The notes: a model not told the origin generated them from the letters alone. DNA of 64,000 nt from Solicoccozyma terricola (GCA_001600875.1 BCLD01000018.1:396084-460083), one strand, 5' to 3'. Positions 38,018-51,615 are shown, counted from the first letter of the stretch. Made by a program: numbers and translations.

Positions 38018-40909
38018 AGTCACTCCTCCTCGACCTCCCTCCCACCTCCGACTCTCTCATCCGCACTCTCATCGGCTCTCTCCTACTCACAGGACACGGC
38101 GAGTACCTGTTAACCCTGGGAGCACATCCCACTCCTGGATGGCTGTATGGGGATCAAGAGGGTCCGATGGAGACGATTGGGAGGCATCTAACGGAGGAGA
38201 GGATGAGGGAGACGGTGACTAGGTTGAAAACGATCTGCAGAGAGCTCAATGTGGAGGTCGAGGAATTATATTCGGTTGCAGCGACTGCCACAACCTCACC
38301 ATCCGGCCCATACTCCTCCCATCTCCTCCGTCTACCTCCCTCAGGCCCTCACGAGATTCAAGAAGTTCGGATATGCGTCGTAGGCAATGTCGATGCTGGT
38401 AAATCAACGATGCTCGGCGTGTTGACCCGTGGTGGTCTCGATGATGGGAGAGGGAAGGCCCGTGTGGCTCTGTTTCGTCACAAGCATGAGATTGAGACCG
38501 GGAGGACGTCAAGCGTGGGAATGGAGGTGAGATCGTGGTGTCTTTTCCGTCACTCCCTTGCATGAGCTCAGTAACCCCCCTTCCCCTGCCCCCACCCCCC
38601 ACAGATCCTCGGCTTCTCCACAACGGGAGAGGCGGTTATACCTACCTCCCACGGCCTAACACCCGATGGAACGACGATAACAACCTCGCGTAGGGAAAAA
38701 ATCAGCTGGGATGAGATTTCATCAAAGAGCGCCAAGATTATCAGTTTCATCGATCTAGCAGGGCACGAAAGGTGAGTGTGGGGATTGGGGGGGGCGTAGA
38801 GGTGGTGCCAGTGCGATGAGGCAATTCTGTCGATTCGAGTCGAATAATCGTCCTGAGCGTGGAGAAATACGGAACGGCGAGACTTTACCAGCGACACCGG
38901 GAATAACGGTCGATCAGGGGATTACACGCCATCGTAGACCAGGTTCTTGACAGTCCTGCGTTGACTCCGGAAGATTTTGAGGGCGTAGCGTTCTTGCACG
39001 GCAGAGGACGCCAAAGCCACCTTGAGAGCAGCTGCAGAGAATGAGAGGAGATTCGAAGAGCAATTCGACGATCTCGCCCGTCTTCCGAGGTCTCTCCTGG
39101 TTTACCAACTGACCCACAGGACGAGGAATCTCGCCTGCGGTTTCCGGCGCACGAGAAACGCCTCGAACGATCTCGAGCATCGGAGACTCCCGCCAGAGAT
39201 ACCCAGAGAGCGTATGAGAGATGTTCTAGGACCCCTAATGATGTTGAACGACCCCACTCCCCCCCCCCCCCCGGGCGACGCCCCGCAGATACCTCAAGAC
39301 CACGCTCTTCGGCCTCACAGGCTGTCAACCCGACTACGTCATGCTGATCGTCGGCGGGAACGCCGGACTGATAGGAATGAGCAAGGAGCATCTGGGAGTA
39401 GCATTGGCGCTTCAGGTGCCTGTCATTGTGAGCATATGGCATATGACCTCATTCGACCCATCCGCACGACGCCAATGACACGCCGCAGGTCGCGGTGACA
39501 AAAATCGACATGACCCCTGCCCACGTCCTCGAACAAACGATAAAGCAGCTGGTCAAGGTGTTGAAGAGTCCCGGGTGTAGGTGAGTTCTTGGTAGATGAT
39601 GACGATAATGACCACATATGGATGATCGTGTTCATTCAGAAAGACCCCAGTTTTCGTGGAGACGGTTCAGCAAGCCGTTGATTGTGCTCGATATGTCACA
39701 ACTGAACGGTGAGTTTGATGGGTTGTCAGTTGGCGTTCCCGTGAGCCCACGCCCCCCAACTCCGCCACCCCCCAGCATCTGCCCCATTTTCCTAGTCTCC
39801 AACGTAACCGGCGCAAACCTCCCAACCCTACGACGTCTCCTCAATGTCCTCCCGTCGAGTCAAGTTGGTGACAGGTATCAAACGGATGCACCGCTAGAGT
39901 TTTCAATCAGTGATGCGTTTTCCGTGCCGTTTGTAGGGAGTGTAGCAGTGAGTGCGGGGTGGTTGAGGGTGGTTGCGGGTAGTTGCACTTCGATCACATT
40001 ACCTGACAATACGGCATACGCAGAGTGGAGTCATAACATCGGGAAGGGTTCACAGTGAGTGGATACATGGGGCCTGTATTACCAGGCCCGACCCTAATCT
40101 CTCGCCCTGTCAGCCGGTCAACCAGTCCTATTGGGACCAGACAGTACGGGTCAATTCATCCCCACCGTAATCAAATCAATACAACGGAAACGTTCCCCCG
40201 TGGAATCAGCTGATGCAGGGCAGAGCGTTTCGTGGGTGTGCCACGACGAATGTCTCTCTTCTACAGCCTGTTGACCCCCGCGGCCTCCGGTTTCACAGAT
40301 TCGGCCTCAAGAAGATTCGACGTTCTCAATTACGGAAAGGGCAAGTGATTGTGGCTCTCACGGATGATCCTCCAAAGGCCGTGAAGAGATTTGAAGGTCA
40401 GGTGTTGGTGCTTTAGTGAGTGGGAGTAGGGGGGAAGAGCCGAGGAATGGTATCCTGAACGCTCTCTTCGAACCCCAGTCATAACACGACGATACAGCCG
40501 AGGTATCAGGTGAGAAGCGAGGCGAGAGTTGCATGTTCTGGTCATTACACTGACGACCCTACAGGCTGTAATGCATATCAATTCTGTGCGTATACCGCGT
40601 CCTCACACCGTCGTCATACCTCTAACCCCCCACCTCTAACCCCCCCCCCCACCCCCCTCCCAGATCCGCCAAACCGCCCGCATCATCTCCATGGACCACC
40701 CGAAGAATATTCTACGAACTGGCGATCGAGCTCGAGTCATTTTCGAGCTAGAGAGGCCAGAGTTGATCAGGGTTGGAAACAAGCTGCTGTTCCGGGAGGG
40801 CAAGACAAAGGTGGGTGAAGGACGGGGCCTAGGACTGGTATTGAATCGCGCTGAACCCGCGCTCCCACCGACGCAGGGACTGGGAGTTGTGACACGAGTG
40901 AATGTATAA
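37624..40909 (+). CDS. GTPBP1: GTP-binding protein of the GTPBP1/GTPBP2 family
   Basis: Translational GTPase related to eEF1A, linked in animals to ribosome rescue and mRNA turnover. Seen: N-terminus [18 protein letters not shown], hydrophilic region, then [18 protein letters not shown] and [18 protein letters not shown]. The G domain has G1 [25 protein letters not shown] (switch I region), G3 [31 protein letters not shown]4 VAVTKIDM and G5-like LVSNVTG. Domain 2 follows ([20 protein letters not shown], then [19 protein letters not shown]), with [13 protein letters not shown]. The C-terminal part is [50 protein letters not shown], ending [10 protein letters not shown] with TAA at 40907. All G motifs are intact. 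Intron 1 carries C85. The intron splitting GHER from YLKTT is 514 nt, long for this window, with unrelated content. Start 37624 is the only ATG after the upstream C-run. Confidence 0.88.
37933..38017. repeat. C85 polypyrimidine tract in GTPBP1 intron 1
   Basis: After GTGAGT, a TTTAAC element and CTCACCCCTT, 85 consecutive C run directly to the AG acceptor at 38018-38019. It is the longest homopolymer in the window. Confidence 0.95.
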
Positions 40910-41239
40910 TACGACGGGTGTGATACGACGACGACGGGTACGATACGACGACGACAGGTTGTACATGTACGATCTACGATGACGATGACATTTGCCCACG
41001 CGCGGGAGTATATTTCGTAATATCTCGGAGGCAATTGACGGGTCAACAAAAAGTTGTTCACAAGTCCAAGTTGACCATGGTTGACGGCGGGACTCGCTGG
41101 ACTCGCTGGGACTCGCTGGGACTCGAGCTCGACATATCGTTGGGACTCCCTTGCAGACCCGGACATCCCGACCTGCACACACCCCAGCGGACACTACGCG
41201 GGCGGTGACAACGTTGGAAGCTCCGCAACGTAACCCACC
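40910..41239. other. Intergenic region with short tandem repeats
   Basis: 330 nt between GTPBP1 and the GroES/MDR gene (same strand). It contains ATACGACGACGA repeats (about 40911-40960) and four copies of a GGGACTCGCT unit (about 41089-41130). No exon seen. Confidence 0.5.
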
Positions 41240-44200
41240 ATGGTCAGATTATTCGGTCGACCGTCCCGCTCGTATGCATCCTCCGCTTCACCCTACCTCG
41301 ACCCAACGAGCTCTTACCCGATCCTCGGTCCAATGGAGGATGAGGATGTGGGGCCATCACAAAGTAGAGCGAGGTGGGATGGCGATGGTGGGAGCGTGGG
41401 CTCCGTGGCAGAGCCTTCACCTCAACCCACCTCGAAACCCCGCAAGAAGGTCCACCTCGTCGTCGACCCGGAACCACCACCTCGAGCAGGTCCTTCCTCC
41501 CTTTTCAACGGCTCACATACATCCTCCCACGCCAAACCCCACGGAGCTGCAAAACGAAACCGTCAACTCTCTGAAGCGATGAAATCGTTTTCAGCAATGG
41601 ACTTGGCACCTCCTCCTCCCAAGCCACGTACAGGGATCACGAATGGACATCACGTACCCAACGTCACCCACCAAACGTCCCCCTCGGCGAACCCAAGCGA
41701 TCCTGAAGACCTTTCCATCGGCAGCTCCCTCGTCTCCTCGGTTGGGCCATCAAAATCGTATTCGAAACACAAGCCATCGCCGTTGAACCTCGCAGCGGTA
41801 CCTTTGGGCGGCGACGAGGCGGCGTCGTCTGCGGCGACACTCCCACCACACAGTCCCGGAGAGACAGAGGACTGGTCGAGGGATTCAAACGATTCCGTCG
41901 ATAGGTCGGCAAATGGAGGGGGCCCAGGAATCACCACGGACAGTACACCGATAATACAATCGCCTGTTGTCGGACAAGGTGAAGGTTCACCCAATACCAG
42001 CATTTCTACGTCCCATTCTACGCCTCAAACCGTCTCCATCATGCCATCCCTCTCCATCCAACCTCCTACACCGATGCACGACGTGGAGAGTACTCCGTTT
42101 CATGCAGATTCCCCCGCAGATTCCCCCGTGATCGAGGTGACTCGAGGGTCGCCAACGCACGACTCGGTAGCACCCACCGCTGGACTACAATCGGTGGCGG
42201 AAGAGGAAGACAGCGGTGCGGTTGGCAACGGCGTCGCTCCCATCTCCAACCCCAGCAGTCAGCCTGGATCATCTGGCAATTCCCGTCAATCATCGTCAGA
42301 CAGCCTGGGACTTCGCCGCCCCACGAATCCACACCACCTCCGACCACGACCTTCAACCGCCTCTGACCGCCACCGACCCTCCTCATCTGCACGCTCATCA
42401 AGCCCTGTATTCCGAGGCCCAGTGCAACCGCCAATCAGCGTGCCATTCTTACCCCCTGCTGACCCCTCTCAACCGTCGTACCTACGTTGGGACCCTGGAG
42501 CGCAAAGATGGGTGCCTGCGCATGATATCCGTCATGCAGGGCACGAAGGGTTATCTCGCCCCGGTTCCATCATCTCCTCGTCGGCATCTTCATACTCCCA
42601 GGCCTCTGCACAACCGTTCGCAATCGCAACAGCCGCCTCCATCACCTCGGCACGTCGTGCAAGCCTACCTCATCTAACCGTCAGTACCCGGTCTCCCACC
42701 CCATCCGACTCTGCACCCTCGCGTCCCATCTCCCCTTCATCACACCCCAATCGTCGAATGTCCATCGAACCCGCCTACTCGATCTCGCCTTCGATCCTGA
42801 CACTCCTCCCAGAGATGACCAACGAGTCGCTGGCAACGATGCCATCGAGGCCACCGTCGCTATCGCAATCCGTGTCCAAGGACCGCCTTACACGTCCGGC
42901 CTCCATTACCTTGCCACATCGCAACAGTGCGGTGTTTCCCGTCGGCTACGACATGGATACGAGGGCGTGGATAATGTCGAAAGCCGACCAACCTCGAAAC
43001 GACGTCGACCAACGCGAGGAGGTCACCTCCAACCGAGGCAGTCGGCCTCCTAGTGTGTACTCGAATCACTGGGAATCCCAGCATCCCGCTCCCCGCCCAT
43101 CATCCTCCCTCGACGTCATGAGCACACGCGGCGACCCCGTCCCACTTCTCGGCGCTGATGGCACCGGCGGAGAAGGGTTGGGTGGATACACCTCCCTCGT
43201 CCTCCCCACCGGCTCCTACAAACCCTCTGCCCCCAATCGTAATCTCCAAACGATCGACCCCCGAGTCCTCGGCATGCCTACCACGACGATGAGCACGATC
43301 ACGATCAACTCTGCCGGTCCCAGCCGTCGCAACTCGTTTGTAGGCCGTCGACGCAGCGAGACCCCGGCACACCTCCTCACAGATCAACCAGCTCCCGTAT
43401 CCTTTTCCTCCCATCAACCACCACCCAGCAAGATATCACCGTCGCAGGTCCTCGTGCAGGTGTATACGGTGGCCCTTGATCGCACAGACCTGGACAAGGT
43501 GCGAGAAAAGGCAGCGGCAGGCAGCGGTGCGGGGAAATGGGTGCCAGGTAGAAGTTTCTGTGGGAGGGCACTTGACGTCGGGGCCGACGTCCGCACGATT
43601 GTGAAAGGTGACCTTGTGATGGGCGTGGTGGATGTGAAAAAGGTGGGTGGACGAACAACCTCCGTGTGGTAGAACCACCTGACCCCCACCCCCACCCCCC
43701 ACAGAGCGGCACGTTGGCTGAATACATTACGTGCGACCGACGACGTATCGCACGTACGCCACCCTCCACCGACCTCTCCCTCGAACAACTTGCCTGTCTT
43801 CCCCTCCTTGGCGTACTAGCACACCGTGCATCATCCCTCTGCACCTCTCGAGGCACTCGCGCGCTCATCCTCCACGCCCACGAAGGAGTCGGCGCACTCG
43901 TATGCCAGGAATTGTCAGCTCGGGGAGTCAACGTGATCGCTCAAGCGCCTGCCACTATTCTGGGCGCCGAGGAGGACTGCTGGGAGAATGGAGCGCGGGA
44001 GGTGTTCCTCGACGACGACGAGGTTGGAATGATCAACGAGCAGCATGAGAGCGGGTTCGAGTTTGTGCTGGATACAGTAGGTGGGAGGAGGGTGTACGAC
44101 GCCGCAAGGAGAGTTATGAGGACGGGCGGAGTGTGAGTGGTGCGACAGACAGCCAACCATCTCTCATCCACTGACCCCCCAGCGCAGCTTCGTCACCCTC

Positions 44201-44539
44201 TACGGCGACACTGGACATACACCCACGCCATCCTCCCCAATAAAGTCATCCCTCCACTCCCTCCGCCGAGCTTTCGTCCGCAAGGACAAGAAGACGATAT
44301 CTTACGTCCACCTGTCGCCTGGATCTTCAGGCACGGTCGTTGGAGGTTCAGACGTCGACCCATCCGGCCTAGACTCGCGGGATATCCTCGAACTAGGCGT
44401 CGTGCGAGGGTATAGACCGAAAGTGGGTGTTGTCCTCCCATTCGAGAGGGCAGGAGATGGGTTGGAGATGGCGGGGAGGAGTGCGGAGGGAGATGAGTGG
44501 GAGGGAACTGGGACCGTTGTCATCAGGTTGATTAATTGA
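41240..44539 (+). CDS. Zinc-free MDR/GroES-like oxidoreductase domain with long disordered N-terminus
   Basis: Protein of about 1,050 residues. Residues 1 to about 725 are low-complexity Ser/Pro/Thr/His-rich sequence starting MVRLFGRPSRSYASSASPYL, without recognisable domains and probably disordered. From about residue 730 a medium-chain reductase fold begins: SQVLVQVYTVALDRTDLDKV, WVPGRSFCGRALDVGADV, VKGDLVMGVVDVKKSGTLAEY (completed across an intron), LACLPLLGVLAHRA, ALILHAHEGVGALVCQEL (a degenerate Rossmann glycine motif), FEFVLDTVGGRRVYDAARRV, FVTLYGDTG, ending EGTGTVVIRLIN with TGA at 44537. The pattern resembles quinone-oxidoreductase/reticulon-4-interacting-type MDRs without zinc ligands. 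The nucleotide motif GVG differs from the usual AAGGVG, so catalysis is doubtful. Most of the coding region is one exon, with two introns near the 3' end. Confidence 0.7.
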
Positions 44540-45843
44540 GGTGGGTGTTTATTATAATGAAATGACCGTGCCCCGTGTGATGTTGCTATGTAGCTGGGGA
44601 AGCTGTGAATATTCCACGAACGTTGAAATTCCGCGAGCCGGCTTTGCTCGTTTGAAAACCCGGAGGCTGCTCCTCGCCGCGGCGTTGATGGATGGCCAAA
44701 CATCGTCCCTGTGTCGTCCGATGTCGCAAGTGCAGAGTCGGCTTAATGTCCATCGAAGCAACATCAGAGTCCCGGGCACCCGTAACATGGATGTGGCCCA
44801 GTCTGTTCACCCATATTCAGCGTTGAGTGCCGCTGACGCACGTCGCTCCAGCAGCTGACTTCTTGGAACCGAGGGAACGGCGGCCTCTCCCTGATTGTTG
44901 GGTGACTAATTCGAATTCGACTACGATGTAGGAAGCAGGAGGCTGCATTTGTTCGAATATGCATTTCGTTACGTTTCTTGCGCGGGAAAGAAAGCGTGTC
45001 AGGAGGTGACTGTTGTTGTTTCAACGAAAGTCCTACAATCTGCTGACCATGAGCTGCGTGAGCTGTATGATGAAAGATGTCTGTCTCGTTATAATTCCCA
45101 GCCGTCGCAGGTAATATACTCTTTCTGAACCTATTCTAATATCGAGCAATGCGGTGGTCGCGCATATTCCCGCTTTGAAACTGGAAATGATTGTGCTGCG
45201 CGTGAAGCAGCTGCCTGTGAGATGTATCAAGGGAGAATCCGCTGTTGGTGAGTGCAACGCCTGGCGTTCGGAATGTTGCGTATCGTCGGAACCGGCACAG
45301 GATTAATGGGTTTACAATGGCCTCAGATTTGTGTGACCATGGCTATACGGTGATGGAGAGCAAATGCCAACAGCTGTGAAGACATTGGGTATTGGGTTTC
45401 CAAGCGGTGAACAGATATTATACAGAGCTGAAATAAAGAGATCGGAGAGTGTAACCGTTGTGTCTGGCGTCGTAGGGCTCTTTTCACTGATAGAAGAGGC
45501 GAATGGAAAGCTGTGCCCCGACTTCACCCCAACATCTTCCGTGGGCAACATTTACCGCTACGGGTCCCCATCCCTCTCTCTTACATAATCAAACGCCAGG
45601 AACGGGGCGTCCGGTGGCAACCTCCTCATTGATATTTCATTTCATTTTACGTAAAGAAAAAAAAAGGTGGAAAAAGGGGACGACGGCCTCTGTGAACACC
45701 ACAGAGCCTCAAGGAAATGGCACAACTACTCTCGAGTAATAAGATCAAGGAAGAAGGGGGAAAAAAAAAACTCGGATCGGGGAAGAACCGGAACAACGGG
45801 CGACGGGGACGTCCCTCGCTCTTCGCGACCTCTCTCGGGGAGC
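44540..45843. other. Convergent intergenic region upstream of the actin 3' end
   Basis: 1.3 kb between stop codons of the MDR gene (+) and actin (-). AT-richer and free of G/C homopolymers. Open frames on both strands near 45033-45257 and 45312-45588 have protein-like composition but no splice-consistent model or known motif. A decayed or lineage-specific gene cannot be ruled out. Confidence 0.35.
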
Positions 45844-47765
<1,922 letters not shown>

Positions 47766-49137
47766 ATTGATAGATGTTTAGATAGGGATTTAGGTTTTAA
47801 GAAGGATGAATACTATCAACGAGCAAAGAAGAAGGGGGGGGGGGGGCAAAATATGTCAGTATTTACGATTCTGGGTATTCTGATACACGAACAAAACCGT
47901 CAAAACGGAACAACGCGGACTCGACACAGCTTCGACAGCGGAATATCCGACCGGGAAAAAAGAAAGAAAGAAATGATCAAGTCGGTTGTTTGGAGAAAAA
48001 GGAACCCCCCTCCCCCCCTCTCTCTCTTCCCCCAAATCAACGCAGTGAGATTTTTCGAACGGTGCTGATTTCCATTCGAAATTCGTTTCCAGAAAAGGAG
48101 AAAGAAGAAAAAAAAAAAGAAGAAAAGAAAAAGGGAAAGAAATCACGTCCCCCCTCCCTTCAATCCCATCTCATCTAATCAACGAAAAGAGGGAATGCTC
48201 GATTCGTTCGAAGAAGAGTATTGCTCATTTCGTTCGCGAAGAAAGAAGAGTATTGCTCGCTTCGCTCGCGAAGGCGGCAAAGCTCACTACGTTCGCGAAG
48301 ATATCAATGCTCGCTTCGCTCGCGGAAGAGAGCGCTCCCTAACCAGAGCACGGTCTTTGCTCCACAAAGACAGCAGAGTATTTGCCTCGCTTCTCTCACG
48401 GAAGAAACAAGCTTCCTAAACGCGCGCCATACCCTCCATTCCGCGAAGAAAATGAGAGGTTCGGAGCGTATGCTGTGCAAAACCCCGCCCCCGCCTTCTT
48501 CCCATCCCATCCAACCCCTCAACCGTTCTAACCATCACGCACGACCAAAGTCGCCATACCCCGTATAACCAACCGCCCGTCGTATGAGTTAAAAGCGTGG
48601 TGATGGTGATATGAGTCGTGCGAGTGAGCAAGATAGGACCGGGGGTAGGGGTTGAGGGGGGGGTGTGTCGTGGAAGTTGAAAAACTAAATTGATGACCTG
48701 GATATCTCCCCCATCCCTTTCCCCCTCCCCTGCGCACTCCTCCCTTCCCCACTACCTCTCGCAACGCATCGACCTGGATTCACTCACCGTTTCGCAGATT
48801 GGTACGTGGTTACGTATGGGAGTTATGTACGATGTATGGACAATGCCCCGTATGCGATGGAGTTGAGCTGGCACGCGCAGGATGAGGTCATCCAATCGGG
48901 ATTACACGGGAATTGGGGGGCGACGGGGATTCTCACGATGGGAAGGGGGGGGAGGGGAAAGGGTAGGGCAGGGTAGGGGTAGGGGATGACTCACCGGGGG
49001 CACAACGCATTCTCACGGTGGGAGGGGAGGGGAGGGATGGGAGAGCGAGCTGACGCGGTGTTTCATTCAACCAACCACCCAAGAGACCATCGTAGATAAA
49101 TCAACATATCCACCACACACACCACACACCGCCCACC
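47766..49137. other. Divergent intergenic region, actin / RPN10
   Basis: 1.37 kb. Purine-rich AAAG/AAGAA tracts run to about 48150 next to actin, then the 48195-48412 repeat block. Beyond 48420 there is GGGG-rich sequence towards RPN10 (about 48890-49040), including a repeated motif: GGGGATTCTCACGATGGGA at about 48925 resembles GCATTCTCACGGTGGGA at about 49010. No gene seen. Confidence 0.5.
48195..48412 (+). repeat. Hairpin-rich repeat block upstream of actin (inverted relative to RPN10 array)
   Basis: Several copies of GCTCGCTTCGCTCGCGAAG-like units (for example 48257-48275 and 48308-48330) are followed by GTCTTTGCTCCACAAAGAC (48353-48371), an imperfect hairpin. The reverse complement of this arrangement occurs at 49545-49640 in the RPN10 intron. 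The similarity extends beyond single units, so the two blocks are related copies. Confidence 0.8.
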
Positions 49138-51495
49138 ATGCCTCTCGAAGCTTGTATGATCGTGTGAGTTACCCTTCCGTCCGTCTACCACGTTATTCAT
49201 CATATCACACTTCTCATTAATCAACAACCCTTTGCCGCGGTGAATTCATCATCATCCATCATAGAATGGACAACTCGGAATTCATGAGGTTAGCGTTCTA
49301 GACAAGTTCTTAACTGGGGAAATATACCGAATATAACCTCCATCCTATCCTCCCCCCCCCCCCCCCCCCCCCCCCCAACACACAAACAGAAACGGAGATT
49401 ACCCGCCAACTAGATTTCTAGCTCAGAATGACGCAGTTTCTCATATTTTTAATGCAAAGACGGGGAGTAATCCGGAGAATACGGTCGGGTTGTTGAGTAG
49501 TGCTGGGAGGTGAGTGAGCGTAGTGAGGGCGAGCGAAGCGAGCGTGTTTCTGTATTCTGTCTTCGCGGAGCGAAGACCCAGGCTCCCTAACGGGAGCTCT
49601 TCCGCGAGCGAAGCGGCGAGCGAAGCGAGCACTGGTTTCTTCGCGAACGTAGTGAGCACTCATCTCTTTGCGAGCGAAGCGAGCACTCATCTCTTCGCGA
49701 ACGTAGTGAGCACTCATCTCTTTGCGAGCGAAGCGAGCACTCGTTTCTTCGCGAGCGAAGCGAGCACTCATCTCTTCGCGAACGGAGCGAGCAATAATAC
49801 TATCTCGTACGCGGAGTGAGCAATTATCAGTGTCTCTCGCGAAAGGAATGAGCAATACACTCTCCCGCGAGTGAAGCGAGCAATTCTCTCCCGCGAGTGT
49901 GGCGAGGGATACTCTCTCGTGAAGGGAGTGAGCAATAGTCCTCTCTCGCGAACGAATCGAGCAATATATTCTCTCTCGCGAACGAAGTGAGTAATCACTC
50001 CCTTCGCGAGTGTAGCTAGCAATGCTCTCTGCCGAACGGAGTGAGTAATACTCCCTTCGCGAGAGTAACTAGCAATGCTCTCTCCCTCGCGAACGGAGCG
50101 ATCAACAAATTCTCTCTTCCGCTAGTGTGGCGAGCGTGTGAATACTCTCTCTCGCGAGTCTTACGGAACAATTCTCTCTTCCGCGAGTGTAGCGAGCAAT
50201 ACATTCTCTATCTCGCGAACGATGTAGGCGCTGCTCTCCAATACGCTCGAGTCCATTGCTCGGTTCACTCGCGGAGACGTGACGTCCCATCGATCCGTTA
50301 GCCGTGCGACGAACTCGGAACTCCGTCTCCTCCAGCTACCTTGAGTGGAAGAAAAATAGCCACCGCATTTTTGCTAACAATTCTGCCGCTTGCTTCACTC
50401 AGCCCTCAAGTCCTCGCAACCCTCACCCAAGACATTGGTAAAATCCTCTCAGCAATTTCCAAATCCAACATTGGCGGTCAAACAGACCTGTTAACCTCAT
50501 TAAACGTCGCTTCACTCGCTTTGAAACATCGAGAGAATAAGAATCAGCGTCAACGGATAATATGTTTTGTTGGTTCGCCGGTTGACAACACCACCACCAC
50601 CACCACCACCACCACCACCACCACGTCATCCTCCTCCACTAACGGAAAAGAAAAGATCGAAGAGAGTTTGGTAAAGTTGGGTAAAAAATTGAAGAAGAAT
50701 AACGTAGCTGTAGATGTGATTGTCTTTGGTGATGAAGGAATGAAAAGTGAAGATTCATTGAGGAAATTCATCGAAGCTGTTGGAAGTGGTGATAACAGGT
50801 AAATGTCTCTCGCTCACTCGCCAACCTTTTCTTAATCAACTTGGGGGACTTTTCTTTAACACCCGCCCCCGTCATCATCACAGTCACATCGTATCGATCC
50901 CACCAGGTCCACATCTCCTATCCGACCTCATCGCTTCATCTCCAATCCTAGCTGCGGAAGGCGGAGCAGCGGCAGCAGGTGGAGTCGACGCGGAAGGTTT
51001 CCCAACCGGTGATTTCGGTGATGTTGCAGGGGATTTAGGTGGTGGTGTCGGGGCAGGTGAATTTGGTGGTATAGATCCAAATATGGATCCGGAGCTTGCG
51101 ATGGTGAGTTTGGCGGAGAGGGACGTTGGACCGCCCAAACCCCCCCGGCTAACATGCCCACTTCACATCAGGCCATTCGCATGTCGATACAAGAAGCGGA
51201 ACAACGAGAACGTCGAGAACAAGAGGCGGCTGGTGCGTCTGCCGCCGCGGCATCGTCCGACGAAGCATCGTCCGAATCAGCCCCTCTCCTACCCGCAGCC
51301 ACACACGATGACGACATCAGCATGGAAACTGAGCATCCGACCGCACCCGCCGCCGCCGCACCCATCGTTGACGCTGAGATGGTAGCAAACGATGACGAGG
51401 ACGATGATGAGGATGAAGAAGCGGCGATGTTGAAAGCTATTGCGATGAGTATGGAGAATCAGGATGGGGAAGGAGATGAAGGGAAGAAGGATTGA
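49138..51495 (+). CDS. RPN10: 26S proteasome regulatory subunit Rpn10 (ubiquitin receptor)
   Basis: Base-lid hinge subunit that binds polyubiquitin. Seen after splicing: MPLEACMIVMDNSEFMRNGD, YPPTRFLAQNDAVSHIFNAK (von Willebrand A fold, with MDNSEFMRNGD as the MIDAS-like region), NPENTVGLLSSAGSPQVLAT, LTQDIGKILSAISK, LASLALKHRENKNQRQRIIC, FVGSPVDN, VKLGKKLKKNNVAVDVIVFG, VSIPPGPHLLSDLIASSPIL, NMDPELAMAIRMSIQEAEQR (UIM 1) and EEAAMLKAIAMSMENQDGE (UIM 2). It ends EGDEGKKD with TGA at 51493. Two unusual insertions: a run of 12 Thr after FVGSPVDN, encoded by an ACC microsatellite, and an 893-nt intron (49510-50402) packed with tandem repeats, against 50-90 nt for most others. That intron keeps a normal GTGAGT donor, a CTAAC branch point at 50374 and a CAG acceptor, so it should still splice. 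The frame across it (AG|C, Ser) is correct. Confidence 0.95.
49513..50290. repeat. Tandem hairpin minisatellite in RPN10 intron 3
   Basis: Roughly 20-25 degenerate copies. In the most regular part (49630-49800) the period is 27 nt, with core GCGAGCGAAGCGAGC or the variant GCGAACGTAGTGAGC. Towards 50290 the copies diverge and lengthen to about 36-40 nt. The start contains two perfect hairpins: GTCTTCGC-GGA-GCGAAGAC (49559-49577) and GCTCCC-TAAC-GGGAGC (49582-49597). The array is open as ARFAREE-type peptide on the minus strand only because its period is a multiple of three. Confidence 0.92.
50588..50622 (+). repeat. ACC microsatellite encoding poly-Thr in RPN10
   Basis: About 12 ACC codons in the loop after FVGSPVDN of the VWA domain. 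A coding microsatellite in a proteasome subunit may vary in length between strains. Confidence 0.9.
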
Positions 51496-51615
51496 TTGTG
51501 GTGCGGGCGCCCACGACCGTGACGACAGGTTTTGTAGCATTATTTTCTTCTTCTTCGACACGACGTCCATGAATAATGAAAAAGGAAAAAAGGTCCTCTT
51601 CTTTTTATTCTACAC

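Noticed and set aside
37624..38565. Continuous 313-codon frame with a long poly-Pro stretch
   Set aside because: The poly-Pro is the C85 intron tract read through; GTGAGT and AG borders with conserved flanking exons show it is spliced out.
38885..39442. 185-codon minus-strand frame inside GTPBP1
   Set aside because: Covers both an intron and conserved GTPase exons in antisense; the sense strand is clearly coding at its 3' part.
49418..49855. Minus-strand frame with repeated ARFAREE-type peptide
   Set aside because: It is the 27-nt intronic repeat read antisense; the period is a multiple of three so the frame stays open by chance. No start, splice or homology support.
49630..50290. CRISPR-like regular repeat array
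   Set aside because: Units are contiguous and degenerate without unique spacers, inside an intron of a eukaryotic gene, with no cas genes.
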